From IH12 sp041987265 (GTDB lineage: Bacteria > Pseudomonadota > Alphaproteobacteria > Caulobacterales > Hyphomonadaceae), in NCBI GenBank assembly GCA_041987265.1, contig JBHIWT010000110.1, positions 1 to 11,382 on the forward strand: DNA of 11,382 nucleotides, read 5' to 3'. Positions 1-6,846 of the stretch are shown one piece after another. Under the pieces are notes generated by a model that was not told the DNA's origin, did no database searches, and saw only the letters and a program-made list of their open reading frames with translations. The position numbers were made by a program, and so were the translations under genes. Each line of letters begins with the position of its first letter. The first letter of the stretch is position 1.

Positions 1-487
1 GCGCGCCTGACATGTTGCCGTTGAGTTTGGCGAAGGCGATGACCGAACCTGAGAAGGTCAGCGCACCGATGGCCGAGCCGAGCGAGAGCTCGATGATCGA
101 GGCGAGGTGAATATTTCCCGTCTCGCCAATTCCGAAGCTTTCCGGCGCGTAGTAGGCAGCCGCCGCCACGCAAACCGCCGCCAGACCAACCAGCGAGTGA
201 AAGGCCGCCACGAGTTGCGGCATGGCCGTCATGGGAATCTTCTGGGCGATGAAGGCGCCGATGATCCCGCCGACCGCGACACCCGCCGCGATGACGCCCA
301 GCGTCAGACCATCCAGCGAGGAACGGTCGAACAGCACCCACAGCGTGGTGCCGATCGCGATCGCCATGCCGATCATCCCGTTGCGGGCGCCGGCGCGCGC
401 CGTCTCCGGGCTCGACAGGCCGCGCAGCGAGAGAATGAAGAGAACGCCAGAAACGAGGTAGAGGACGGCGGCGATGTTTGCGGTCAT
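1..487 (-). CDS. pntB: NAD(P) transhydrogenase subunit beta, N-terminal part (runs off the left edge)
   Basis: This is the first 162 residues of the beta subunit of the proton-translocating NAD(P) transhydrogenase. The full subunit has a membrane domain that helps form the proton channel and a C-terminal NADP(H)-binding domain, which lies outside the window. The protein opens MTANIAAVLYLVSGVLFILS and continues with LRGLSSPETAR, the usual start of PntB. Hydrophobic segments follow, and FSGSVIAFAKLNGNMSG is the last stretch visible. The ATG at 487-485 fits the family start, although the upstream Shine-Dalgarno match (GGATAC) is weak. It is the last visible gene of the pnt operon. A 44-base gap separates it from the dehalogenase gene, where pntAb would normally be its direct neighbour. 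Identity is secure from the sequence and from the matching alpha-subunit genes upstream. Confidence 0.95.
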   Translation of the reverse strand, partial: MTANIAAVLYLVSGVLFILSLRGLSSPETARAGARNGMIGMAIAIGTTLWVLFDRSSLDGLTLGVIAAGVAVGGIIGAFIAQKIPMTAMPQLVAAFHSLVGLAAVCVAAAAYYAPESFGIGETGNIHLASIIELSLGSAIGALTFSGSVIAFAKLNGNMSGA

Positions 488-531
488 GAGCAGTATCCGG
501 TGACTTTTTGGGTCAGGTCAGTGTGGGCTGG

Positions 532-1440
532 TCAGCCAAGTTTGAAGGTCTTGAGGGCGGCGGCGGCGATGGGTTCGCCCCATTCCTGAACGAAATGGCC
601 ACCGTCGGGAATCATCATTGGTTCGGGGCAATTGCGGATCACCCGCTGCAACGCCAGCATTGACGGCGTGCCGAGGACCGGGTCCTTTTCGCCGATCGCC
701 ATGAAGCTTTCGCCCGCCCACTGGTTCTTGAAAAAGTCGACCGAAGCGCGACCGTGCGCGACGCCCTCCATGTCGGGCGAAATCGGGACCAGCGCGGGAA
801 ACCTGCGCACGCCGGCCTTGTAGGTCTCGTCCGGGTAGGGCGCGTCATAGGCTGCGACTTCTGCATCCGACAGGATTGGCGTTCCGCGCTTGATGATCTC
901 GCCAACTTTCAGGACCGGCGTCGTGGCCACGTAGTTCTTCCACGCCATGAATCCTTCGCCCGGGCTGGCGCCGACGCCGATCCCGGTGTTCATCACGATC
1001 ATGCGCGTGATCTGCGGGTAGTCCTTGGGCAGCGTCAGGCCCAGCAATCCGCCCCAGTCCTGGACGACCAGACAGACATTTTTCAGCGCCATGCGGTCGA
1101 AGAACGCTGTCAGCGTGTTGCGATGGAAATCGAAGGTGTAGACGTCGTCGTCCCTGGGCTTGTCGGAGCGGCCAAAGCCGAACCAATCGGGCGCAATGAC
1201 GCGATGGCCGGCGGCGAGGAAGACCGGCGCCATCTTGCGGTACAGGTAAGCCCAGCTCGGTTCGCCGTGAAGGCAGAGAAACGTGACGCCGGCGTCCTTC
1301 GGTCCTTCATCGACATAGTGCAGGCGCATGCCCTCATAGCCGGCGAGGTCATCGATGTAGTTCGGCGCGTACGACCAGCCCGGAAGGTTGGAGAACCTTT
1401 CGTCGGGAGTGCGGAGGATTTCGCCGAACGGATGGGACAT
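532..1440 (-). CDS. dhmA: Haloalkane dehalogenase, DhlA/DhmA-type (subfamily I)
   Basis: A 302-residue alpha/beta-hydrolase that should cleave carbon-halogen bonds hydrolytically, giving an alcohol and a halide ion, in the cytoplasm (no signal peptide). The whole family set is present: HGEPSW at 58-63 with oxyanion Glu60, nucleophile Asp128 in VVQDWGG, halide-binding Trp129 and Trp167 (FMAWKNY), acid Asp253 in GEKDPVLG, and base His282 in GGHFVQEWG. From about 165 to 218 the cap region resembles DhlA of Xanthobacter (recalled, not aligned). DhlA has 310 residues, so the length fits. I chose the ATG at 1440-1438. The frame stays open upstream to 1599, but that part overlaps pntAb and reads as shadow sequence. 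The gene starts 20 bases after pntAb and ends 44 bases before pntB, so it should share the pnt transcript. Some relatives are annotated only by homology, and the true substrate is unknown. Confidence 0.88.
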   Translation of the reverse strand: MSHPFGEILRTPDERFSNLPGWSYAPNYIDDLAGYEGMRLHYVDEGPKDAGVTFLCLHGEPSWAYLYRKMAPVFLAAGHRVIAPDWFGFGRSDKPRDDDVYTFDFHRNTLTAFFDRMALKNVCLVVQDWGGLLGLTLPKDYPQITRMIVMNTGIGVGASPGEGFMAWKNYVATTPVLKVGEIIKRGTPILSDAEVAAYDAPYPDETYKAGVRRFPALVPISPDMEGVAHGRASVDFFKNQWAGESFMAIGEKDPVLGTPSMLALQRVIRNCPEPMMIPDGGHFVQEWGEPIAAAALKTFKLG

Positions 1441-1460
1441 GTCGGATTCCGGTGGCGGCG

Positions 1461-1874
1461 TCAGGACGCGTCGGTCTTGGGCGCCGGTTTTTCCTTTTTC
1501 TTGTACATGGCGAGCATGCGCTGGGTGACGAGGAAGCCGCCGAAGATGTTGACCGCCGCCAGCGCAACGGCGACGCCGCCCATTCCCTTCGCGATCCACA
1601 GATCGCCGGTCATGACTTCACCTGCGCCTGAGGCTGCAGCAATCAGCGCGCCGACGATGATCACCGAAGAGATCGCGTTGGTCACCGCCATCAGCGGCGT
1701 GTGCAGGGCGGGGGTCACCGACCAGACGACGTAATAGCCGACGAAGATCGCCAGCACGAAGATCGCGAGGCGGAAGATCAGCGGATCGACGCCTTCGCCG
1801 GATCCGGTCGCAGCGAGTGCGGGCGCGGCTGCAAGCAGTGCGGCGGCGGTGCAGACAAGCGTACGTTTGAGCAT
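1461..1874 (-). CDS. pntAb: NAD(P) transhydrogenase subunit alpha part 2 (membrane domain)
   Basis: A 137-residue membrane subunit that supplies the alpha-chain part of the proton-conducting domain. In many alphaproteobacteria PntA is split, and this is the second piece. Three hydrophobic segments lie at about 33-54, 65-83 and 96-116. The signature VWSVTPALHTPLMAVTNAIS begins at residue 50. The N-terminus MLKRTLVCTAAALLAAAPAL looks like a signal peptide, with possible cleavage after ALA at 19-21. The C-terminus is a basic tail (KKKEKPAPK). I prefer the ATG at 1874 because GAGGAA (1889-1884) lies nine bases upstream of it. An ATG at 1883 adds three residues (MTI) but directly abuts that ribosome binding site. 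Only a few bases separate it from the 61-residue gene upstream, which suggests coupled translation. Confidence 0.93.
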   Translation of the reverse strand: MLKRTLVCTAAALLAAAPALAATGSGEGVDPLIFRLAIFVLAIFVGYYVVWSVTPALHTPLMAVTNAISSVIIVGALIAAASGAGEVMTGDLWIAKGMGGVAVALAAVNIFGGFLVTQRMLAMYKKKEKPAPKTDAS

Positions 1875-1883
1875 GATGGTCAT

Positions 1884-1889
1884 TTCCTC
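1884..1889 (-). promoter_or_regulatory. Ribosome binding site deciding the pntAb start
   Basis: GAGGAA overlaps the TGA stop of the 61-residue gene. It sits nine bases before the ATG at 1874 and touches the ATG at 1883, so it favours the downstream start. The overlap with the preceding stop also suggests that reinitiating ribosomes translate pntAb. Confidence 0.55.
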
Positions 1890-2073
1890 AGCTCTTCTTC
1901 TTTCTGGGGCTCTTGAAGATATAGCGAATGCCGACGGAAATCATCGCAACTGCGATGGCGGCGACGACGAAGGATTCCAGCGCGGCCGGGCCAGGCAGGA
2001 CGAGCATCTGGATGAACCAGACCGCGAGGATCAGTCCGGCCACCGTCAGCATCAGGCCGATCGCCCGCGACAT
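1888..2073 (-). CDS. Small two-helix membrane protein between pntAa and pntAb
   Basis: A 61-residue protein with two hydrophobic segments at about 4-26 and 33-50, and a strongly basic C-terminus (KSPRKKKS). The loop between them carries PGP. I do not recognise a named family. The ATG at 2073-2071 lies one base past the TGA stop of pntAa. The open frame extends 13 codons further upstream inside pntAa, but the abutting start is more plausible for an operon gene. The stop is followed four to fourteen bases later by the pntAb start. The layout implies co-translation with both transhydrogenase alpha pieces. An assembly or stabilising role for the complex is inference. Compactness, membrane character and spacing support a real gene. 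Confidence 0.72.
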   Translation of the reverse strand: MSRAIGLMLTVAGLILAVWFIQMLVLPGPAALESFVVAAIAVAMISVGIRYIFKSPRKKKS

Positions 2074-2074
2074 G

Positions 2075-3205
2075 TCAGGCGTCCTTGAGCGCTGGATGAA
2101 CCACTGCGCCATCGCGCGTCAGCGCTGCTGCCGTGACGATCTCGTCTTCCCAGTTCGGCGCGAACTCGCCGTTCTCGCCGGTGAACAGCGGCAGAAGCGC
2201 CAGCAGGTTCTTGGCGTAAAGCGCTGAGGCGTCGGCGGCCATGCGGCTCGGCAGGTTGGTGAACCCGGCGACCTTGACGCCATCGACGTCGACAACTTCA
2301 TCGGGCCGGGAGAGCGGGCAGTTGCCGCCCTGAGACACGGCCATGTCGACGATCACAGAACCGGGGCGCATCGACCGCACCATTTCCTCGGTGACGAGGA
2401 CTGGCGCCGGACGGCCCGGGATCAGCGCCGTGGTGACGACGATATCCTGCTTGGCGATGTGTGCGGCGACCAGTTCAGCCTGCTTCTTCTGGTATTCAGC
2501 CGACATCTGCTTGGCGTAGCCGCCGGCGGTCTCGGCTTCCTTGAACTCGTCATCCTCGACCGCGACGAATTTGGCGCCCAGCGAGGCGACCTGTTCCTTT
2601 GCGGCCGGGCGCACATCCGTTGCGGTGACAATGCCGCCAAGCCGGCGCGCGGTTGCGATGGCCTGCAGTCCGGCGACGCCTGCGCCCATGATGAAACACT
2701 TGGCGGCGGCCACGGTGCCTGCTGCGGTCATCATCATCGGCAGGGCGCGGCCATACAGCTGCGCGCCCTCGATCACGGCGCGATAGCCCGCGAGGTTGGC
2801 CTGCGAGGACAGTGCGTCCATCGACTGGGCGCGGGTGATGCGCGGCACGAATTCCATTGCAACTGCAATCAGACCCTGCGCGGCGTAGCTCTCGGCCGCA
2901 GCCTTCGATCCGTACGGTTCGAGCAGGGCGATCAGGCCCGCGCCTTTCGGATAGAGCTTCAGCTCTTCGGCGTCCGGCGCGCGCACCTTGAAGATGACAT
3001 TGGCGCCTTTGACGGCTTCAGCGGTTGTCGCGGCGATGGTCGCGCCCGCAGCCTTGTAGTCTTCGTCGCGCACGCCCGCAGTCAGGCCGGCGCCGGCTTC
3101 GACGGTGACGCTGTGCTCAAGGCCAATGAGTTTCTTGACGGTGTCGGGCGTTGCGGCGACCCGCTGGTCGCCAGCGTGGGATTCCTTGAGAACCGCGATT
3201 TGCAT
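2075..3205 (-). CDS. pntAa: NAD(P) transhydrogenase subunit alpha part 1 (NAD(H)-binding domain)
   Basis: A 376-residue soluble NAD(H)-binding domain of the transhydrogenase. It passes hydride between NADH and the NADP+ held by PntB, coupled to proton flow through the membrane parts. The N-terminus MQIAVLKESHAGDQRVAATP is typical of the alanine dehydrogenase/PntA fold. The RQD loop that contacts the nicotinamide is present as Arg122, Gln127 and Asp130 in PRITRAQSMD, followed by SSQANLAGY. The Rossmann motif GAGVAG is at 174-179, and Asp197 in TATDVRP should bind the adenosine ribose. NWEDEIV sits close to the C-terminus. The length matches the split alphaproteobacterial form. The ATG at 3205 lies nine bases after the upstream CoxIV-like stop, and those nine bases (GGGCGCGCC) hold the only ribosome-binding candidate. 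No key residue is missing. Confidence 0.96.
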   Translation of the reverse strand: MQIAVLKESHAGDQRVAATPDTVKKLIGLEHSVTVEAGAGLTAGVRDEDYKAAGATIAATTAEAVKGANVIFKVRAPDAEELKLYPKGAGLIALLEPYGSKAAAESYAAQGLIAVAMEFVPRITRAQSMDALSSQANLAGYRAVIEGAQLYGRALPMMMTAAGTVAAAKCFIMGAGVAGLQAIATARRLGGIVTATDVRPAAKEQVASLGAKFVAVEDDEFKEAETAGGYAKQMSAEYQKKQAELVAAHIAKQDIVVTTALIPGRPAPVLVTEEMVRSMRPGSVIVDMAVSQGGNCPLSRPDEVVDVDGVKVAGFTNLPSRMAADASALYAKNLLALLPLFTGENGEFAPNWEDEIVTAAALTRDGAVVHPALKDA

Positions 3206-3214
3206 GGCGCGCCC

Positions 3215-3556
3215 CTAGATCAGGGCCGAGCCCAGAGCGATCATCAACTGGATAAACAGGCCCAGAACGCACAGCCCGATGACGGTGGCGATCCACGCGC
3301 CGCCGAGATTCATCAAAAGGCCGACGATGATGCCGAAAGCGGCGAAGCCGACCATGGCGCCGAGCCACGGGATGCCCATGGTCAGCGTGAAAGTGGCGTA
3401 GCCGACAACCATCAGGACAAGCAGCGATCCCCAGGCGGAAAAAGCGCCAAACCCGCTCCACATGCCGCGACGCGCGCTCATGTCCATGTAGGCGTCGGTA
3501 TGGGCCGGCGGCGCTTCGATCGGCGCGGCGTTGGCGGTGTCGGCTGGGCTGGACAT
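3215..3556 (-). CDS. Membrane protein resembling bacterial aa3-type cytochrome c oxidase subunit IV, first gene of the pnt operon
   Basis: A 113-residue membrane protein. After a soluble N-terminus rich in Ala and Pro comes DAYMDMSARRGMWSGFGAFS (21-40), which resembles the D-[IM]-S...F.GF stretch of the small bacterial CoxIV family. A first membrane helix follows at about 39-59. Two more helices, at about 65-83 and 88-109, go beyond the usual single-helix subunit. From memory, a gene with this annotation is often found directly before pntAa in alphaproteobacteria, so the position supports the call. Whether it really serves the oxidase or the transhydrogenase is unknown. The ATG at 3556 has GGGAG about ten bases upstream. 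The stop lies nine bases before pntAa. It could equally be called an uncharacterised pnt-associated membrane protein. Confidence 0.68.
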   Translation of the reverse strand: MSSPADTANAAPIEAPPAHTDAYMDMSARRGMWSGFGAFSAWGSLLVLMVVGYATFTLTMGIPWLGAMVGFAAFGIIVGLLMNLGGAWIATVIGLCVLGLFIQLMIALGSALI

Positions 3557-3671
3557 AGGCGGAGGTCTCCCGATTCGAACGACAACGCTTTATCGGCTCA
3601 AAACGTCAATGAAAAGCGCTGTATGGACGCATCCGGGAGGATATTTGGGCGCGAGGCGCGGCGAATTCGCA

Positions 3672-4685
3672 CTAACGCTCCGGAATCTGGCGGGAAGGCG
3701 CGGAATGACGCCATTCCTGCAGCAGCGTCCGCAGCGCCGAGATGAAGGCCAGCGGCTGGTCCAGCATGATGTGGTGCGCCGCCTCCGGGATCTCGATGAA
3801 CGGCGCCTGGCGACCCAGCAGACCGTACATGTACTCGCGCACATCGTCTTCCCAGATCACCGACTTGTCGCCCTTCATCAGGGCGATGCGGCAACGGGTT
3901 TCGCTTAACAATTCTTCCGCCGGGCGGCTGATCGAGAAGCGTTGCCAGATGGCGGGGTCGAATTTCCAGCCCCAGCCCTCGCCTGACCCGTCCTCGGCCA
4001 TCTTCTTTCCGAGGCTGGCGCGGGCAATATAGTCCATGATGTAGTGGTTCTCGCACGGTTGCGGCGGCGCCAGACGGAACCGCGCCAGGGCGGCTTCAAG
4101 GGTGGGGTAGACCTTGCCGCCGCCGACCTTCGGCGGTCCGCGGCGCGGACGGTCGGGCGGATTGACCGGGGTGTCGACAATCACCACGCCGGTAAAGCGG
4201 TCGCCGTATTCCGCGCCCGTAAGGATGGTGACGAACCCGCCGAACGAGTGGGCCACGATGATCGGCTTTTCCTCGTGCGCGAACAGGCCCGCATCCTCGC
4301 AGACGGCCAGTTGCTCGCGTGCGAACGTGTCCATCGCATAGGCGTCGCGGCGGTCGCTGTCGCCCATGCCTGAAAAAGTCATCGCCACGACGTGGAAGTC
4401 GTCGGTCAGATAGGGCGCGATGAAATCCCACCAGTGCGCGTGGGCGCCGTTGCCGTGAACCAGCAGAAGCCCCGGCTTGGTCGCGTCACCCCAGCGCTGA
4501 TAGTGGATGCGCGCGCCTTCGCATTCCACGAAGCGCGTTTCATAGGGCGTGGCGACGGCGTCTTCGAACCAATTCGGCGCCGGCGGCCGCGCGCCGTTGT
4601 ACGCGGCGAGGGGCGCCGGATCGGATGCTGCGCCGACCGGCTGGCTGCGGACCAGTTTGCTGTTTTGCGATGGTTTGTCTGACAT
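3672..4685 (-). CDS. Alpha/beta-fold hydrolase
   Basis: A 337-residue alpha/beta hydrolase with no signal peptide, so probably cytoplasmic. The oxyanion motif is HGNGAHAHWW at 77-86. The nucleophile elbow AHSFGG places Ser147. Asp273 in LMKGDKS is the likely acid, and His304 in EAAHHIMLDQP is the likely base, judged by its distance from the conserved Pro. Thus it is a serine hydrolase (esterase, lactonase or C-C hydrolase type), not a dehalogenase, which would have Asp at the elbow. A cap region from about 175 to 255 is rich in Pro, Gly and aromatic residues. A 45-residue N-terminal extension precedes the fold. It lies 100 bases after the first quinohemoprotein gene, across a strong hairpin, and 115 bases before the CoxIV-like gene, so it may be its own transcript. 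The substrate cannot be assigned. Confidence 0.88.
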   Translation of the reverse strand: MSDKPSQNSKLVRSQPVGAASDPAPLAAYNGARPPAPNWFEDAVATPYETRFVECEGARIHYQRWGDATKPGLLLVHGNGAHAHWWDFIAPYLTDDFHVVAMTFSGMGDSDRRDAYAMDTFAREQLAVCEDAGLFAHEEKPIIVAHSFGGFVTILTGAEYGDRFTGVVIVDTPVNPPDRPRRGPPKVGGGKVYPTLEAALARFRLAPPQPCENHYIMDYIARASLGKKMAEDGSGEGWGWKFDPAIWQRFSISRPAEELLSETRCRIALMKGDKSVIWEDDVREYMYGLLGRQAPFIEIPEAAHHIMLDQPLAFISALRTLLQEWRHSAPSRQIPER

Positions 4686-4728
4686 GCGAACCGCGCTTCT
4701 CAGTCTTCAATCGGAAGCGACATGCGAT

Positions 4729-4762
4729 GGGGCGCCGCGCGCGTCAATCGCGCCGGCGCCCC
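4729..4762 (-). terminator. GC-rich hairpin downstream of the first quinohemoprotein gene
   Basis: The arms are 4729-4743 and 4749-4762, about 14 base pairs with one bulged base and a TCAAT loop. It lies 23 bases past the stop at 4786. No T-run follows on the minus strand, so it is not a textbook intrinsic terminator, though a stem this stable could still stop transcription or protect the transcript end. It also sits 44 bases before the hydrolase start. Confidence 0.5.
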
Positions 4763-4785
4763 TAATTCCCGGATTGTCGGTCTCT

Positions 4786-6729
4786 TCAGTCCTGTTTGGG
4801 CTTGAACGCCACCATCACGTTGCCGGCGCCCTGTCCGAACAGGCCATAGCCGGAATTGACCAGCAGCAGGCCGTTGGTCGCAACGATCGAGGCGTTGTCG
4901 ACCGCCCCGCCATTGCCTTCGATGCCGTTGACCGTGTCGTACTTGCGGGCGGTCTGGTATTCCCAGACCACTTCGCCGGTCGCCTTGTCGAAGACGAACA
5001 GACGTCCGTCGAGACCGCCGGTGACGAGGTAATCGCCGATCACGGTGGGCGCGCCCGACAGGCCGTAGAGGATCTTGCAGCGCGGCACGAAGGCCTGAGC
5101 TTCCTCATCGCAGGCCGATTTGACGTGGTAGGACCAGTCGATCGATCCGTCATTCAGGTTCACGGCGTACATGCCAGGCTTGATGTCTGCCGGCACGTCC
5201 TGGCCGGGGATCGGTCGGCCGGCGTTCGAGATCGGCGCATAGACATGCGTCTCATCCGCCGCGATGCCCCAGTGGACGCCGCCCATTGCGCCGCCGGTGC
5301 CGATGTCGGTGCGCCAGACAACCTCACCCGTGTCCGGGTTCATCGCCCAGACCGTTCCCGACTTCTGCCCTGCGAGCACCAGGTCCGTGCCGTTGGGTGC
5401 GGTGGCGAGGATGGTCGAGGCGCCGAAGTCTACGTCGCGATAGACGGTATCCTTGTAGCAGTTGAGCTGTTCCGGTCGCGGGTTCGGGCCGCAGCCGACA
5501 TTGTAAACGTCGTTGGCGGTCGCCTGATACGTCCACTTGATCGAACCGTCGCCAAGATCGAACGCCATCAGCGCGTCGGTGTTGGGGTGGGCGGGGCCGG
5601 AATTTGCTTCGCCCGTGCCGACGTAAAGGCGGTTGCGCTCACGGTCGATCGAGGGCGAGTTCCAGATCGGCGCGCCGGCCGGGCCCCACAGCATCTGGCC
5701 GTCGCCGCGATCGCGCAGCGGCTTGGCGTCTTCCATCGTGTGGCCTTCCCAGACGCGCTCGCCGGTCATGGCGTCGAGGGCGATCACCCCGCCGTGGATG
5801 GTGCAGCATTTGTAGTTCGGCTGGGCGGCCAGCATGATTTCGAACTGCGAAGACGGCGCGATGACCTTGTCGCCGACCAGTACGGGCGTTGCGGTCGAGA
5901 TCGAGCCGTCGAACAGACCCATGTGCGATTCCCAGACCTTCTCACCGGTCTTGGCGTCGATCATGTGGATGTAGGCGCCCATGTCGCCGACCAGAACGAC
6001 CGCACGGCCATCCTCGCGCACGCCATAACCGGCGCTGGTCCGCAGCGTGCGGGTGCCTTCATAGACCCACTGGATGCAGGGCTTGTCAGGATCGGCGATG
6101 TCGAATGCGAACAGGCGGTTGCGGCTCTCGCCGACCGGCAGGAACAGGGAATCGCCGACCACGGCGGCCTGGCTGCGCATGGTGATGGCCTGCGGGAAGG
6201 CGATCGCCCACGCGACCTCGAACCCGTCGAAGTCGTCGGCGTCGAGACCGGCTTCCTCGTAGGTCAGCGTGCGGGTATTCTGCTCGTCGAAGCCGAACGT
6301 CGATACCGTTGCAGGCTTGCTCACGTCGGGCGTCCTGCGGTTGGCCGGGCACATCATCGCCTCGACCCAGTCGTCCTGCTGGACGGTCGCGTGCGAAAGA
6401 TAGTTCGACACGTTGTCGAGCTCTTCGGTCGTCAGTCCGACGGCCTGCGGGATCATGATGCCGGTGATCAGCGAGTTCATGATGTGGCCGGACGACAGCC
6501 GGGCCAGCATGTCCTTGGGCGGCGCCTTGGTGGCTTCCGGATTGTCATGGCAGGCCGCGCAGCGCGCCTCATAGATCGCCGCGCCGGGGTGGGGCCCGGT
6601 CGGCGCCGGCTCGCCAACGGCGATTTCCGTAGTGGCGGGCGCCTCAGCGACATCCTGGCTGGTGCAGGCGGCGAGGGCGAGCGCGGCGGCGCAAGCGGCG
6701 GTTCCCAGTTTCAGGGTCTTGGCGAACAT
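4786..6729 (-). CDS. Lipoprotein quinohemoprotein: cytochrome c domain fused to a PQQ beta-propeller (PVA-dehydrogenase-like), paralog A
   Basis: A 647-residue exported lipoprotein. The leader has LAAC at 19-22 (lipidated Cys22, not followed by Asp, so outer-membrane sorting is plausible). A cytochrome c domain follows, with CAACH at 57-61 and probable axial Met92. Beta-propeller repeats of the TGExxW or DGSxxW type end at Trp266, 327, 399, 472, 532 and 589. PQQ-enzyme features include a vicinal Cys308-Cys309 pair, GAPIWNSPS at 352-360, RDVDFGAS with candidate base Asp433, and GQKSG with Lys456. Paired cysteines at 413/424 and 540/551 suit an oxidising compartment. N-terminal cytochrome plus propeller is the order in polyvinyl-alcohol dehydrogenase (EC 1.1.2.6), so it should oxidise an alcohol and pass electrons to its own heme. 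The ATG at 6729 has AGGAG nine bases upstream. The actual substrate is not known. Confidence 0.87.
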   Translation of the reverse strand: MFAKTLKLGTAACAAALALAACTSQDVAEAPATTEIAVGEPAPTGPHPGAAIYEARCAACHDNPEATKAPPKDMLARLSSGHIMNSLITGIMIPQAVGLTTEELDNVSNYLSHATVQQDDWVEAMMCPANRRTPDVSKPATVSTFGFDEQNTRTLTYEEAGLDADDFDGFEVAWAIAFPQAITMRSQAAVVGDSLFLPVGESRNRLFAFDIADPDKPCIQWVYEGTRTLRTSAGYGVREDGRAVVLVGDMGAYIHMIDAKTGEKVWESHMGLFDGSISTATPVLVGDKVIAPSSQFEIMLAAQPNYKCCTIHGGVIALDAMTGERVWEGHTMEDAKPLRDRGDGQMLWGPAGAPIWNSPSIDRERNRLYVGTGEANSGPAHPNTDALMAFDLGDGSIKWTYQATANDVYNVGCGPNPRPEQLNCYKDTVYRDVDFGASTILATAPNGTDLVLAGQKSGTVWAMNPDTGEVVWRTDIGTGGAMGGVHWGIAADETHVYAPISNAGRPIPGQDVPADIKPGMYAVNLNDGSIDWSYHVKSACDEEAQAFVPRCKILYGLSGAPTVIGDYLVTGGLDGRLFVFDKATGEVVWEYQTARKYDTVNGIEGNGGAVDNASIVATNGLLLVNSGYGLFGQGAGNVMVAFKPKQD

Positions 6730-6738
6730 GATCGGCGT

Positions 6739-6743
6739 CTCCT
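6739..6743 (-). promoter_or_regulatory. Ribosome binding site of quinohemoprotein paralog A
   Basis: AGGAG, nine bases before the ATG at 6729, is one of the best Shine-Dalgarno matches in the window. It confirms the start that gives the lipoprotein signal. Confidence 0.6.
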
Positions 6744-6806
6744 CACGCGACGGTGCGCCGCTCTTCGTGGCGGCTCGTCTGGAGGCGCAACATGCGACCC
6801 GCTTTC

Positions 6807-6833
6807 CCCCTACGTCAATTCATGACGTAGGGG
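6807..6833 (-). terminator. Perfect 11-bp hairpin between the two quinohemoprotein genes
   Basis: The arms CCCCTACGTCA (6807-6817) and TGACGTAGGGG (6823-6833) are perfectly complementary around an ATTCA loop. The hairpin starts 13 bases past the stop of paralog B and lies 77 bases before the start of paralog A. No T-run follows on either strand. It may terminate or attenuate transcription, stabilise the upstream mRNA, or serve as a protein-binding dyad (core TACGTCA/TGACGTA) for the downstream gene. Confidence 0.5.
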
Positions 6834-6846
6834 CAGGCGGCGGACT

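Noticed and set aside
1441..1599. N-terminal extension of the dehalogenase
   Set aside because: The frame is open, but the extra 53 residues overlap pntAb out of frame, are Arg/Gly-rich and do not occur in this enzyme family, which starts near MSHPFGEI.
754..1734. A 326-codon open frame on the plus strand
   Set aside because: It is antisense to the dehalogenase and pntAb, which are both secure. No family features.
3573..3609. Promoter candidates before the CoxIV-like gene (TTGACG or TTGAGC with weak -10 boxes)
   Set aside because: TTGACG has no acceptable -10 box. TTGAGC with TCGAAT would start transcription past the ribosome binding site. A promoter probably lies between 3557 and 3671 or further upstream, but I cannot place it.
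2459..3745. A 428-codon open frame on the plus strand
   Set aside because: It is antisense to pntAa and the CoxIV-like gene. The composition is odd, and no domain or credible ribosome binding site is visible.
4549..6825. A 758-codon open frame on the plus strand
   Set aside because: It is antisense to quinohemoprotein paralog A, whose heme, PQQ and lipobox motifs are clear. The plus-strand protein is rich in Arg, Val, Asp and Gly without recognisable motifs, as expected for a shadow in GC-rich DNA.
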